Positions 1 to 8,581 of a stretch of 64,000 nucleotides of DNA are shown here, one piece after another; the stretch's first letter is position 1, and each line of letters begins with the position of its first letter. The stretch is from Pseudomonadota bacterium. GTDB taxonomy: Bacteria > Pseudomonadota > Alphaproteobacteria > Rhizobiales > Rhizobiaceae. The position numbers and the translations under genes were made by a program. The stretch is taken from NCBI GenBank assembly GCA_023404095.1, contig JAEYDD010000039.1:1-64000 (forward strand), in the 5' to 3' direction. The notes under the pieces are model-generated. The model was given only the letters and a program-made list of their open reading frames with translations. It ran no database searches and was not told where the DNA came from.

Positions 1-1
1 C

Positions 2-133
2 CACGTCACCACTCGGCTATGGGAGCATGAAACTCCCGAGGCGGAAGCATTCTGGAAAGAGAACATCGAACCTCTGGATGAAAGACACCAGCGGGAAGTG
101 ATCACGCTTTTGCCATCGATTTCTGAGAGTTAA
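2..133 (+). CDS. 3' end of an unidentified gene (partial)
   Basis: An open frame runs in from the left edge and stops with TAA at 131-133, giving the last 43 residues of a protein that ends in LLPSISES. The composition (many Glu, Trp, Arg, His) looks coding, and the next plus-strand gene starts 70 bases later. The start and most of the protein are outside the window, and I recognise no family. Confidence 0.35.
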   Translation, partial: HVTTRLWEHETPEAEAFWKENIEPLDERHQREVITLLPSISES

Positions 134-202
134 GGCGATGGCCCGAGCAGCAAAGGAACTTCCACCTGGTTGACCAGTTCTTTCTCCAGAAGGAGAACGA
201 TC

Positions 203-583
203 ATGGGTATGGACAAACCGAAGGACGGCGCACCTGGGACCACAGACCAGTCGCCGCGATGGGAAGGGCCTGAAGCCAATCGACCGCGCGGCTACTTGCC
301 GGCGAAAGATGATCCGGACGTCGATCGCGACGCGGTAGGCGAGAACAATCAAGATCCGGAGCGGAGCCGACCCTCGGATGCTATGAAGATCAAAGAGGAT
401 GCGAAAGGCCAGTTCGCTGAATCACAGGCGGATCCCATGAGCACCGGGGTGGCCAGTGCCAAGCCGACCGTTGTGACGGGCTCTGAAGACGCAACAGCTA
501 ATCGCAAACCTCCTGGGCACAAAAGGCGAGAACAGGACTGGGACGTGAACTTTGACGAGACGGAGCCCGATCGGTCCAAATAG
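203..583 (+). CDS. Small hydrophilic protein of unknown function
   Basis: This encodes 126 residues, very rich in Asp, Glu, Lys, Pro and Ser, with no signal peptide or membrane segment. It is probably disordered and cytoplasmic. The ATG at 203 is chosen because an AGAAGGAGAA ribosome-binding site lies just upstream; an in-frame TTG at 170 lies before that site. Short acidic proteins like this are common near stress genes in rhizobia, but I recognise no family. It lies alone, followed by about 800 bases with no clear gene. Confidence 0.5.
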   Translation: MGMDKPKDGAPGTTDQSPRWEGPEANRPRGYLPAKDDPDVDRDAVGENNQDPERSRPSDAMKIKEDAKGQFAESQADPMSTGVASAKPTVVTGSEDATANRKPPGHKRREQDWDVNFDETEPDRSK

Positions 584-1408
584 ATCGACGGCAAGCTGTC
601 TCTGAGCGTTCGACGGGAAGCCTCAGGTGGCATTGAGCCTGTCCGCGTTCAATCCGCGCTCGGCGAGGAAGTCCTCGAAAGTCTTGAAGGCCGTTCAGGT
701 CATCGGTCTTAACATCTGCGTGTCTGCCGTTTAGCCTGACGGCGTGTGGTGGACCTCATCCCACGTCGGCTCTCGCAAGCCTCGATCGACCAACTCGTGA
801 AGTCGTCAACAGCGGCCAAGACCAGGCGCGCTCGCCATCGGCGCCATCGTAAAGAGCGCCCAGTCTGTCCACTATCGCTGGCATGGTGGCCACGCCGACT
901 TCGCCTGGAGCGCCGCCGGTCACAGTCTGCACGTGGTGGACGCTCCAAATCCTCATACATGCGGAGCGGGTCTTCACGGATATGAACTCCCGACCCCGGC
1001 GGGTTTTGCCGACGATAGCTACTGGCCGTAGGACAGTTGCCTCCAGGCAGGCAGTCCGGCCGCCCCAAAAACCGGAACTGCCTGCCGTCAACGCTAAACC
1101 GAGCGTCGCATGCTCGACCCCGAGGCCAAGGATCAGAAGCACGAGGTCGATTGCCGTAAACCTCCACACTAACTGTTTGTTCCATCGCTGTATCCTTTCA
1201 CCGTCAGTTTCAAGAATAGCCGGCGGCTTGTTCGCGCAAGCGGTGAACGCGGCAATTCGTCTGACGCCAATTCGGGAAAAGGCAGCCCGCGCTCGGCAAG
1301 CGGGGCACAGTAAGGATGTCACGCTACCGTGATCGAGCCTGACCCCGCTCGTGGAGTTGCTCGATTGAGCGGCCATAGGCAGGGCGCAGAGGCCAATGCA
1401 CGGCGTCG
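584..1408. other. No confident gene
   Basis: Several overlapping frames are open in this GC-rich stretch, mainly on the minus strand (for example from an ATG at 1185). None has a recognisable domain, and the hydrophobic stretch near 1130-1200 lies in a different frame from the best start. It may be a decayed gene, but I cannot say which. Confidence 0.3.
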
Positions 1409-1666
1409 TTAGTGCCGGCGCCTGAAGGACGGTAAAAGTAAAGCCTTCACGAAAATCGGATCATGGTGCCCCTGCGAGTAAAGTCTGATTATGGCGCTGC
1501 CGAGTGCTTTAGCTTTTTCGCTATCGGCGTTGAAGCTGCACTCACGCATGCAGTCATCGAAGATTGTCTGCATGCTTTTCAAATCGGCGGGATCGAACAC
1601 GCTATTGTCGGAACCATCCGGAAATACGATGTAGCCGGGGGCATTTTGGCCGCGTGACGTTGGCAT
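1409..1666 (-). CDS. Small protein of unknown function
   Basis: This gives 85 residues starting MPTSRGQNAPGYIVFPDGSD. The ATG at 1666 is chosen because a near-perfect AGGAGGAAGAT site precedes it; the longer frame upstream would run through that site. The middle (DLKSMQTIFDDCMREC) looks helical. The protein is cytoplasmic with no known motif. Small proteins of this sort are frequent in rhizobial accessory regions, and no function can be assigned. Confidence 0.6.
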   Translation of the reverse strand: MPTSRGQNAPGYIVFPDGSDNSVFDPADLKSMQTIFDDCMRECSFNADSEKAKALGSAIIRLYSQGHHDPIFVKALLLPSFRRRH

Positions 1667-2021
1667 ATCTTCCTCCTGGGGCTGGACGGAAGCCCACATC
1701 TGGCGGCTTACCTCCGGTTACTCGGAGGCGAGCCATCATTGTGCGCCTTAACTGAACTGCGAGGCTATGATGAATAGAAGCTGCGCCAACGATCAACCCG
1801 TGAAATTTGACACCCGGTCGGCGCGTTGAGCACCCCTTTAAGCATTGGATCATGCTTGTCGGCCCAGTTGGTCGGCTGCGCCAAGGCAACCACTCCTTTT
1901 GGCACCCCATCCGCGGACTGAGCATGCAAACGGCAAACGGGGAAGTTTGCCCGACTGCAGTTTTTTGGCGTTGCGCATTTGGGCTGCCACGACCCCATCG
2001 TTCAATCTGAAAGGAAGCATC
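1667..2021. other. No confident gene
   Basis: This stretch lies between the small minus-strand gene and the phage endolysin relic. Short frames are open on both strands but show no ribosome-binding site or familiar motif. It is probably the promoter side of the 1409-1666 gene plus degraded prophage sequence. Confidence 0.3.
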
Positions 2022-2640
2022 ACGAACCGCAGCGAATTTCACGCGTCTGTGGGCTGGTCGCAGTTCGGCGGCCGGCTGACACAAAGGCAAGTAAAGTCGA
2101 TGGAGACCATCATGAACAAGTGGCAGGCGGACGGGGTGACCGACGCCCGCTGGCTGGCCTGCATGCTGGCAACGGCGCTTCTGGAAACCTCCGAGAGGCG
2201 CCAATCACCGAGAACCTGTACTATTCGGGTGCAGTCTACGCAGGGCGTTCCCGAAATACCCCCACCGTGGCACAGGCCAATGCGTGAGCACGCCAACCAG
2301 AGCGGATCGCAAACCGCGCCTAAGCCAACAGCAACGGCAACGGGGCGATAGCTGACGGTACCGACGTCGCGGGCTGGTGCACATCACGGGCCGGGAGAGC
2401 TATCGAAAGTTCGGCATCGAGAATTGTCCAAGGCGATGCCCTGCTGGACGTTGTCGCCACCCGGATTATGTTCGAGGTACGATCGCTGGCAGCTTCACTC
2501 GGCGGAAGCTGGCCAACTATTTCAACGAGACAAACGCCGACTGGAGGACACCCGCCCGGATCATCAACGGGCTTGATCGTGCCGACGACCTCGCCAAGCG
2601 AAGAAATCCGCGGGGTCATTCTCGCAACTTCCTATGCTAG
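2022..2640 (+). pseudogene. Phage endolysin (GH19 chitinase/lysozyme-like), broken
   Basis: Conceptual translation across three frames recovers the order of a phage-type peptidoglycan hydrolase. The pieces are an N-terminal FGGRLTQRQV...ME segment, WLACMLATALLET (the helix that normally carries the HETA-type catalytic Glu), ENLYYSGAVY, LVHITGRESYRKFGIEN, and AGSFTRRKLANYFNET...RIINGLDRADD. The presumed start is ACG at 2022 behind AAGGAAG, so the ATG seems mutated. Frameshifts lie near 2190, 2285-2370 (with a deletion) and 2430. The family cuts cell-wall glycan at host lysis. It is the first of three consecutive lysis-type genes. Confidence 0.7.
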
Positions 2641-2654
2641 GAAAGGACACCCAC

Positions 2655-2816
2655 GTGTAGAAGATTCCGAAAGCAATTGCAGCCGCAGTCGGCGGCGCTG
2701 CTACTGGCACCATTGGCTTTCCGTTATGCCTGAGGGCACGCCCTAGTACGGCTATCTCGCGCTCTACGCCATCACGACGCTTCTCGCACAGGGGAGAAAC
2801 ACCAGCGGCGGATGCT
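2655..2816 (+). pseudogene. Holin-like small membrane protein, broken
   Basis: A GTG at 2655 is followed at once by TAG (probably an original TGG), then KIPKAIAAAVGGAATGTIGF. A frameshift follows, after which the frame reads MPEGTP, another TAG, then YGYLALYAITTLL. The two hydrophobic stretches and the place directly behind the endolysin relic fit a holin-like membrane protein of a lysis cassette. The family call rests on position and hydrophobicity only. Confidence 0.5.
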
Positions 2817-2978
2817 ATGGAGCCACCCAGACGCGCGCCGAACCTCGAATGGAATCTGAACACGATCCAGATCATCACGTATATCGGCATGTGCGCCGGC
2901 GGCGTTGCGGTATGGGTGGACGAGAGTAGGGAGATTGAAGAGCTGCAGACGCGGCGCAGGCGTCGCATCCTTGGATAG
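2817..2978 (+). CDS. Small one-pass membrane protein of the lysis cassette
   Basis: This 53-residue frame is intact. It has a basic N-terminus, one membrane helix (IITYIGMCAGGVAVWV, residues about 17-32), then a charged helix ESREIEELQTRRRRR. The layout (one membrane span, then a charged, possibly coiled segment) and the location right after endolysin and holin relics suggest a spanin-like or holin-accessory phage protein. No strong ribosome-binding site is visible. It may be the only unbroken part of the cassette, or simply not yet mutated. Confidence 0.5.
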   Translation: MEPPRRAPNLEWNLNTIQIITYIGMCAGGVAVWVDESREIEELQTRRRRRILG

Positions 2979-3026
2979 CGAGAACTGTCGGGGCTGGGGC
3001 GGTGAGAGGGAATCCCGGTTGGCTCA

Positions 3027-3275
3027 TCAGGTGGTGCTTCGAGGCAGTCCGATGGCGTCACATGCATTGACCTCGGCAAGGGGCGTCCCCCTCCGATCGG
3101 TGATGGTGATGCCTAAATATTTCGTCTGCTTGCCGACCGCTAAGTCGTCCCCCATCATTTCAAACAAGCTCGTTCTAGCGTCGGCTACGGCAGCATCCAA
3201 GTCCACGAACGTTAGTCCTTCAGGATCGGCTTCTATGCCTTCGGTCGTCCGAACGTGAAAGTAAAAGCGTGGCAT
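3027..3275 (-). CDS. DUF6894 family protein
   Basis: This 82-residue protein starts MPRFYFHVRTTEG and contains D-x-EG-x-x-F...DAAVADA, the pattern of the small DUF6894 proteins that abound in rhizobial genomes. Their function is unknown and they are cytoplasmic. It is divergent from the crp-like gene at 3385. A damaged second copy of the start of this gene lies at 5477-5592 before the second crp-like gene, so the pair was duplicated as a unit. Confidence 0.75.
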   Translation of the reverse strand: MPRFYFHVRTTEGIEADPEGLTFVDLDAAVADARTSLFEMMGDDLAVGKQTKYLGITITDRRGTPLAEVNACDAIGLPRSTT

Positions 3276-3384
3276 GTGAGTTGCTCCGGTCGGCGCTGGC
3301 TCAAAGGAAGGACCCTCAGTCGGTTAATTCTGAGAGCGGATTTTTGTTCCTGTTATCCTCTTTAACAAAGCCTGGAGACGCTTC

Positions 3385-4104
3385 ATGATCGACCCTTTGA
3401 TTGCCAATCTGCGTGCCCGTGATGTCGTCACTGTCCGAGAGGTCGATCTGTTGCGGTCGACAATCGTGCGCGAGCGCCGGCTCGGCATGGACGAGGATCT
3501 GGTCACCGAGGGATCGCGACCGACTTACAGCACCCTTCTGCTGGATGGCTTTGCTGCTTGCTATCGGATCTTAGGCGATGGTAAGAGGCAAATTACAGCA
3601 CTGCATATCCCAGGGGATTTCGTGGATTTGCACGCCTTTCCGCTGAAGAAAATGGATCATGGCATTGTGGCCCTGACGCCCTGCCATGTCGCCCTTGCCG
3701 ACCACAGCGAACTGAAGAAGATGACCGAGACAGAGCCGCACCTGACGCGATTGTTGTGGCTGCTGACGCTAGTCGACGGAGCGATCCATCGTGAGTGGAT
3801 CGTGGCAATGGGACGACGCTCTAAAGTTTCTCAGATCGCGCACATTTTTTGCGAGCTTTTTGCGCGTCTTGAGGTTATCGGCCGCGTCAAAGATGGCACC
3901 TTTGCACTGCCCCTGACGCAGCAGGAACTAGCCGACACGTTGGGAATGTCCCTGGTGCACCTCAACAAGTCATTGAAGCTTTTGCATAATCAAAACACGG
4001 TGAAGTGGACACAGCAGGTGGTTGAAGTGCTAGATATGGAACGCCTTGCAGGAACCGCGGAGTTTGATCCACGCTACCTCAATCTGCACGTGGAGCCACG
4101 GTAG
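3385..4104 (+). CDS. Crp/Fnr family transcriptional regulator, copy 1
   Basis: This encodes 239 residues. Residues about 20-130 form the cyclic-nucleotide-binding-like beta barrel (the GDFVDLHAF turn is typical), followed by the long dimer helix and a winged helix-turn-helix near 165-215 (LPLTQQELADTLGMSLVHLN). It lacks the Cys cluster of true Fnr proteins, so the ligand is unknown; rhizobial members of this group are often stress or starvation regulators. It is nearly identical to the gene at 5689-6408. The ATG follows CCTGGAGACGCTTC. Confidence 0.85.
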   Translation: MIDPLIANLRARDVVTVREVDLLRSTIVRERRLGMDEDLVTEGSRPTYSTLLLDGFAACYRILGDGKRQITALHIPGDFVDLHAFPLKKMDHGIVALTPCHVALADHSELKKMTETEPHLTRLLWLLTLVDGAIHREWIVAMGRRSKVSQIAHIFCELFARLEVIGRVKDGTFALPLTQQELADTLGMSLVHLNKSLKLLHNQNTVKWTQQVVEVLDMERLAGTAEFDPRYLNLHVEPR

Positions 4105-4112
4105 ACGAAAAA

Positions 4113-4492
4113 TCAACTGCCGCACCTTCCTGTGCCGCTCATCCCCAGGATGCGCGTGTGGAGTCTTACGGGAAAGTTGCCGCTTCGAGGACTCATATGG
4201 CAATCCGTGGACCTGATCGAACCAGCTATGTCTGACGGTTGCATTGGCCCCCTCTTCTCGTGGCTGCCTCGACCTTGTTGCCATTCGCGTATGGGTTGTT
4301 CTTTAAGCGTGTCCCAGGTTGCTGGCATATTCGGCCCCACCGCTTCCTTTCGCATAGGCGATCACCTCATCAACCAGCTGCCCGGGGTGACATCCGTTCT
4401 TGTATCGCGTCGATATGTTGTCCGATCCGCTGGCGGTCTTGATCAAACTCCCCGTGGAGATCGGCCGATGCTTTTTCGCTTGAAGTGTCCAT
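4113..4492 (-). pseudogene. DUF3618 protein, frameshifted (third gene of a decayed ndi operon)
   Basis: The ATG at 4492 overlaps the stop of the holin-like relic (TGATG). The reading begins MDTSSEKASADL, then RQRIGQHIDAIQERMSP, the hallmark of DUF3618 proteins. The frame then hits a stop, but the +1 frame continues with GQLVDEVIAYAKGSGGAEYA, again typical of the family, before a further stop near 4304. The right boundary is approximate. In rhizobia, DUF3618 genes usually follow ndi and holin-like genes, as here. Confidence 0.65.
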
Positions 4493-4877
4493 CAGATTTT
4501 CTCCTTCACCGTTTCAGCGTCGCGACGAAGAGAGGCCGCGGTCCGGGTGAGCATTAGGCGGTTCCCGCGAAGTGCTTCGATTCCCCGCGACACCAACGCC
4601 CACGCAATCAAAGCGACCACGACCCAAACAATGAGGGAGGCAAGGGCACTGGCGCGAGTGTCATTGAAGCCTTGAACAACAAGGAAGGCTGCCAGAACAG
4701 CCACAAGCGCTGCGAGGAGTACACCGACTGCACCGATCGCCAAGACCATTCCGATGCCTCTGTCTTGGCTAGGTCGATCTTCTTGCACAGTAGCCCGGTG
4801 ACATCTGATACGAGACCGCTAACAACTTGGGAAGGTGATGCGTGCTCAGAGCTATTGGCCGTTTTCACTTCCTCCAT
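4492..4877 (-). pseudogene. Phage-holin-family (Holin-X type) membrane protein, frameshifted
   Basis: The N-terminal part, from the ATG at 4877, reads QVVSGLVSDVTGLLCKKIDL then AKTEAS, the usual start of these proteins. Near 4757 the coding passes to another frame, with two membrane helices (AIGAVGVLLAALVAVLAAF and LIVWVVVALIAWALV) and a basic tail. One frameshift therefore separates the domains. The family is an integral membrane protein of unclear role, found next to ndi and DUF3618 genes in rhizobia rather than in active phages. Confidence 0.7.
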
Positions 4878-5319
4878 TCACATTGGAGTCGAAGGCAGCC
4901 GCGGAGGGAAGGAAGACCGTGGCCCTGTTCGGTTGGCGGAAGCGGTAAGAAAGCGACTCGCGGTCAGGCCAGCAAGTGCTGCGATGCCCGGGAAGGCGAT
5001 TGGCTGCTTTCGGCCAAATGCTTCGGCCGTATTCGCAAGCTCGCCTAAAATCCTTTCCTTCCATCCGTCTGGCAAAGTCTTCAACACCGCGGCCTATCTG
5101 CGCGGTATACTTGCCAGCCTCCTTCTGGTCGGAGCCTTCTAACTCAGTACCGTCTCTTTGCAGAGCATTGGCCAAACCTCCCACCTGCCTCGCAGCAAAC
5201 GTAGCCTGGTCTGAGACTATCGCCTTTACTTCGGTTTGGGCTCCCTCCTTGATTGCATCTGATGCGGAGGAACATCCCGGCCGACTTTGCGCTTGAGATC
5301 GGAGAATGAAACGTGGCAT
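4878..5319 (-). pseudogene. Nutrient-deprivation-induced (ndi-type) protein, frameshifted
   Basis: The frame from the ATG at 5319 carries SASDAIKEGAQTEVKAIVSD and later QIGRGVEDFARRMEGKD. The C-terminal membrane-anchoring part (GELANTAEAFGRKQPIAFPG, then ALAGLTASRFLTASANR) lies in a second frame from about 5060 down. The true N-terminus (FSDLKRKVGRDV) is in a third frame. At least two frameshifts have hit the gene. ndi-type proteins are stress-induced and have a helical amphipathic body and one C-terminal membrane segment. Confidence 0.65.
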
Positions 5320-5476
5320 TTAGAGCTCCCAAGCGAATTGGCGCTCGGCGCGTGGAACCAAGGGCGTACCGGTTTGTTCCCATGATGAGATGCGTTCGCA
5401 TTGACTTGAGCACGTCCGGTTTGATCCGGTACACAGGAGCACTGAGTTTGGTTGCGCATTCGGCGGGTGCCATCAG

Positions 5477-5592
5477 GTCAGACAAGCTGGTTCTCGCCGT
5501 CGGCTACGGCTGCGTCCAGTGCACGAACGTTAGTCCTTCATGATCGGCTTCTATGTCTTCGGTCGTCGGACCGTGGAAGTGAAAGCTGGCAT
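5477..5592 (-). pseudogene. DUF6894 fragment (duplicate of the 3027-3275 gene start)
   Basis: Nucleotides 5477-5600 match 3160-3285 closely, including the block around CATGTGAGTTGCTCCGGTCGG. Single-base deletions destroy the frame after the first few codons, and the 3' half of the gene is missing. It lies divergent from crp copy 2, just as the intact gene does from copy 1, so it marks the edge of the duplicated block. Confidence 0.7.
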
Positions 5593-5688
5593 GTGAGTTG
5601 CTCCGGTCGGCCTGTTCAAAGGATGGACCGATGTTCTTCAGTCGGTCATGTTCCTGTCGTCCTGTTAGAGAAAACCTGGAGGCGCTTC

Positions 5689-6408
5689 ATGATCGACCCT
5701 TTGATTGCCAATCTGCGTGCCCGTGACGTCGTCTCTGCCCGAGAGGTCGAACTGTTGCGGTCGATAATCGTGCGCGAGCGCCGGTTCGGCATAGACGAGG
5801 ATCTGGTCACCGAGGGGTCGCGACCGACTTACAGCACCCTTCTGCTGGATGGCTTTGCTGCTCGCTACCGGATAGTTGACGATGGTAGAAGGCAAATTAC
5901 AGCACTGCATATCGCAGGCGATTTCGTGGATTTGCACGCCTTTCCGCTGAAGAAAATGGATCATGGCATCGTGGCCTTGACGCCCTGCCATGTCGCCCTT
6001 GCCGACCACAGCGAACTGAAGAAGATGACCGAGACAGAGCCGCACCTGACGCGATTGTTGTGGCTGCTGACGCTAGTCGACGGAGCGATCCATCGTGAAT
6101 GGATCGTGGCAATGGGACGACGCTCTAAAGTTTCTCAGATCGCGCACATTTTTTGCGAGCTTCTTGCGCGTCTCGAGGTTATCGGCCGCGTCAAAGATGG
6201 CACTTTTGCACTGCCCCTGACGCAGCAGGAGCTAGCCGACACCTTGGGAATGTCCCTGGTGCACCTCAACAAGTCATTGAAGCTTTTGCATAATCAAAAC
6301 ACGGTGAAGTGGACACAGCAGGCGGTGAAAGTAATAGATATGGAACGCCTTGCACGAACCGCGGAGTTTGATCCAGGCTACCTCAACCTTCACGTGGAGC
6401 CCCGGTAG
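5689..6408 (+). CDS. Crp/Fnr family transcriptional regulator, copy 2
   Basis: This 239-residue protein is almost the same as the one at 3385-4104; differences cluster in the first 70 residues (SAREVELLRSIIV, RFGIDED, RYRIVDDGRRQ) and the last 25. It has a cNMP-binding-like barrel, then a C-terminal winged helix-turn-helix with LPLTQQELADTLGMSLVHLN. The start is the ATG after CCTGGAGGCGCTTC, aligned with copy 1; the longer upstream frame is not conserved in the duplicate. With unchanged DNA-binding helices, both copies should share operators. Confidence 0.85.
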   Translation: MIDPLIANLRARDVVSAREVELLRSIIVRERRFGIDEDLVTEGSRPTYSTLLLDGFAARYRIVDDGRRQITALHIAGDFVDLHAFPLKKMDHGIVALTPCHVALADHSELKKMTETEPHLTRLLWLLTLVDGAIHREWIVAMGRRSKVSQIAHIFCELLARLEVIGRVKDGTFALPLTQQELADTLGMSLVHLNKSLKLLHNQNTVKWTQQAVKVIDMERLARTAEFDPGYLNLHVEPR

Positions 6409-6462
6409 ACGATCCAGGGGCAATTCAATGGCAGGTCATTTCAAGTGCCGCCGCGTTGCGAC

Positions 6463-6882
6463 TCAGGCCGCGGTCCTTGCTATGATGAGATCACGGAGGA
6501 GTCGATCCACATCACCGTGTACCTGCAACGTCTGCACGAGGTTATCATTCAGGTCTGCGATCTTAACACTCCGAGCCAAGTCGTTTCTTACGGCTCTGCG
6601 GACGAAATCTTCGTCGCTCTCAGCGGCTGCGCGAGTTAACGCCTGTACTGCCTCTAGGATTTTTGTCGGGAAACCTTCCGCCGCAAGGCGTTCCATCGGC
6701 CAGGAACGCGCCTTTTCTACCACGTCATGCAGATACGCGACTGTCTTCTCGTCAGCCGACGGGACGGCGAAGGCAACGCGTCGGCAGTGTTCGATATAGG
6801 GCTCGCCAACCTTATCCAACTGTCCCTGGTGGGCAATTTCCGCGATTTCAACTGCGCGACCCAGCATCGCATTGTCGTTCAT
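6463..6882 (-). CDS. HD-domain protein (SpoT/RelA hydrolase-like), copy 1
   Basis: This encodes 139 residues. The HD-superfamily pattern is visible: H at EIAHQGQ, H in EHCRRVA, the paired HD in VAYLHDVVEKA, and later D in KIADLNDNL, as in the (p)ppGpp-hydrolase domain of SpoT and in MESH1-like proteins. The size fits a stand-alone metal-dependent phosphohydrolase; the substrate is unknown. A second copy is at 12,799-13,260. It stands alone and is divergent from nothing obvious. Confidence 0.75.
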   Translation of the reverse strand: MNDNAMLGRAVEIAEIAHQGQLDKVGEPYIEHCRRVAFAVPSADEKTVAYLHDVVEKARSWPMERLAAEGFPTKILEAVQALTRAAAESDEDFVRRAVRNDLARSVKIADLNDNLVQTLQVHGDVDRLLRDLIIARTAA

Positions 6883-7143
6883 GGCGGCACCTGTAGACTC
6901 TCAAAAAGTAACTACTGGAAGCGATCATCCGCGCATTTTGTTCCGTCGGATAGGTCAACCTGGGAAGCAAAGAGCTCTTCGGCGACGACGACGTCGATCG
7001 GCTGAGGCGCTTGCGGCCCAGGGCCTCCCTGGTCGCTCGCCTTGCGATCGTCCGCGCGTCATCCCTCGACACAGAGCGCCCTCCTTCAAACGAAAATGGG
7101 CCCACGTTGGGGAGCCTGTGAAGCATAAATAGCGATCCCTCGA

Positions 7144-7878
7144 TCAGAGCAGGAAGTCACCTTTGGACAGGGACAAGCTATTGTCTAAGTGAATGCCAAA
7201 ATCGGCTTTCTTATCGCGGTTCACGTCCGCCTCGGTATACGTGTCCGACTTGTGCTTGGTATAGCGCAGTTCGCCGGCCTTGCCGTTGAAGTCGTCCGTA
7301 CCGATGAACTTGAATGCTGGGTTGCCGGAAGCCTTCGAGTTCGCATCGATCGCGCTCAAGTCGATCTTGTCGCCCTGCTTTTTGCTGAAGTCATAGATCG
7401 TGTCGCGACCGGGACCAGAGGCGGTGCTGTCGCTCAGCTTCTTGAAGATGAATGTGTCATTGCCGGCGCCGCCGTTCGGCTTGTCACCACCGGCTCCTCC
7501 GTAGAGCTTGTCGTTGCCAGCGCCGCCATAAAGCTTGTCGCGTCCGGCGTTTCCGGCGAGGGTATCATTTCCGTCGTAGCCATAAATGATGTCGGCATAC
7601 TGCCTGCCACTCATCTTGTCGTCGCCCTTCAGGGTGGATTTGAGTAATGAAAGCGCCTGCTTCTCCGAGCCCGACTCCGCGACCTCGACGAGAGCTGTCA
7701 CTGAAAGGTTCAGGCCGGTGAGCGAAATCGACGTTTCGCCGGCGTAGTTCAGTTGGAGGCTTTTGATCGTGCCTGCTGGCTTGATGTATCCCTCGGCATC
7801 CGTCGCGAAGCCAGAACCTTTGATGGTGATTTTCTCGCCGGAAATGTACGCGACGCTCTGCTTCGAGCTAAAAGACAC
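7144..7878 (-). CDS. RTX (haemolysin-type) calcium-binding protein, probably 5'-truncated
   Basis: About 244 residues are readable. The centre carries nonapeptide RTX repeats (GYDGNDTLAGNAGRDKLYGG, then GAGNDKLYGGAGGDK and GGAGNDTF), followed by a serralysin-type C-terminal domain (GRDTIYDF...GDKIDLSAIDANS) and a final DFLL-type end usual for type I secretion. Such proteins fold outside the cell on binding calcium. The only start is a GTG directly behind an in-frame stop, so an upstream catalytic part may have been lost. No secretion genes are nearby. Confidence 0.75.
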   Translation of the reverse strand: MSFSSKQSVAYISGEKITIKGSGFATDAEGYIKPAGTIKSLQLNYAGETSISLTGLNLSVTALVEVAESGSEKQALSLLKSTLKGDDKMSGRQYADIIYGYDGNDTLAGNAGRDKLYGGAGNDKLYGGAGGDKPNGGAGNDTFIFKKLSDSTASGPGRDTIYDFSKKQGDKIDLSAIDANSKASGNPAFKFIGTDDFNGKAGELRYTKHKSDTYTEADVNRDKKADFGIHLDNSLSLSKGDFLL

Positions 7879-8214
7879 AACGTCGCGCTGTCACGGATGC
7901 TTAGTCGAAATCGGCCATATATCGAGCCACAATCGGCTCCAACTTTCAAAACGATGCCCATTCACCATCGATGTTGTGCACCTCATGGAAAGTGCATCCA
8001 GGGATTGCAAGCAATCGGATCACAACGATAGGGCTAGAGACGCCGCGAGGTCGAGCAAAGCATCAAGTGATGCAAGCGCTGCAGGTAAAGCCGACAGAGA
8101 TGAAAAGCACAAAAAAGGCCCGCACGGTGGCGGCTCGTCAAAAAAACGAGCCCTATGTCCGACATTGAATGTCGCTGCGGGAAGGTCTGGTTCCGCGATT
8201 GCGCTACGGTTGAT

Positions 8215-8250
8215 CAAAAAAGAACCCGCCGGAGCGGGTCAGAGAAAAAA
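8215..8250. terminator. Bidirectional hairpin terminator
   Basis: AAAAAAG precedes the stem AACCCGC-CGGA-GCGGGTC, which is followed by AGAGAAAAAA. The A/T runs on both sides make it look like a rho-independent terminator on either strand, placed downstream of the small minus-strand gene at 8423-8581. Confidence 0.6.
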
Positions 8251-8422
8251 CGGCGCGTACGCAATGACAAGTCGCGCCTCTTCGAATGCTGCGCGCAAAG
8301 CATGAATATCGGGTAAAGACACTTCCCGCCCTCATTCCATATCCAGGATGTCCACGGACTGCAGCAGCACCTCGGGCTCCGTGCTTTCCCAGACCTGGGG
8401 CCGGCGTCACCGCTCCACGCGA

Positions 8423-8581
8423 TCAAGCCGGCATAAAACCAGCCAACGCCCAGACGATCGTTCCCCCGATTGCAATGAAAAGGGCAATCGCCGCGAGTAG
8501 TCGCCCCAGCCCTTCGTTGGTGTTGGTGTCGGCTCCCACAATCAAATAGTAGAGTGAACGCCTGTTGTAGCTGTTGCCCAT
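8423..8581 (-). CDS. Small one-pass membrane protein
   Basis: This encodes 52 residues starting MGNSYNRRSLYYLIVGADTN, with one clear membrane helix near the C-terminus (LLAAIALFIAIGGTIVWALA). The ATG at 8581 is preferred over upstream starts because the protein-like composition begins there, although the ribosome-binding site is weak. Short YYLI-V-G-plus-helix proteins of this kind are common in rhizobia and unassigned. Confidence 0.5.
   Translation of the reverse strand: MGNSYNRRSLYYLIVGADTNTNEGLGRLLAAIALFIAIGGTIVWALAGFMPA

Noticed and set aside
883..1376. Overlapping long frames on both strands
   Set aside because: No recognisable domain, no consistent start signal, and the hydrophobic stretch lies in a different frame from the best start. 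Described as a gap instead.
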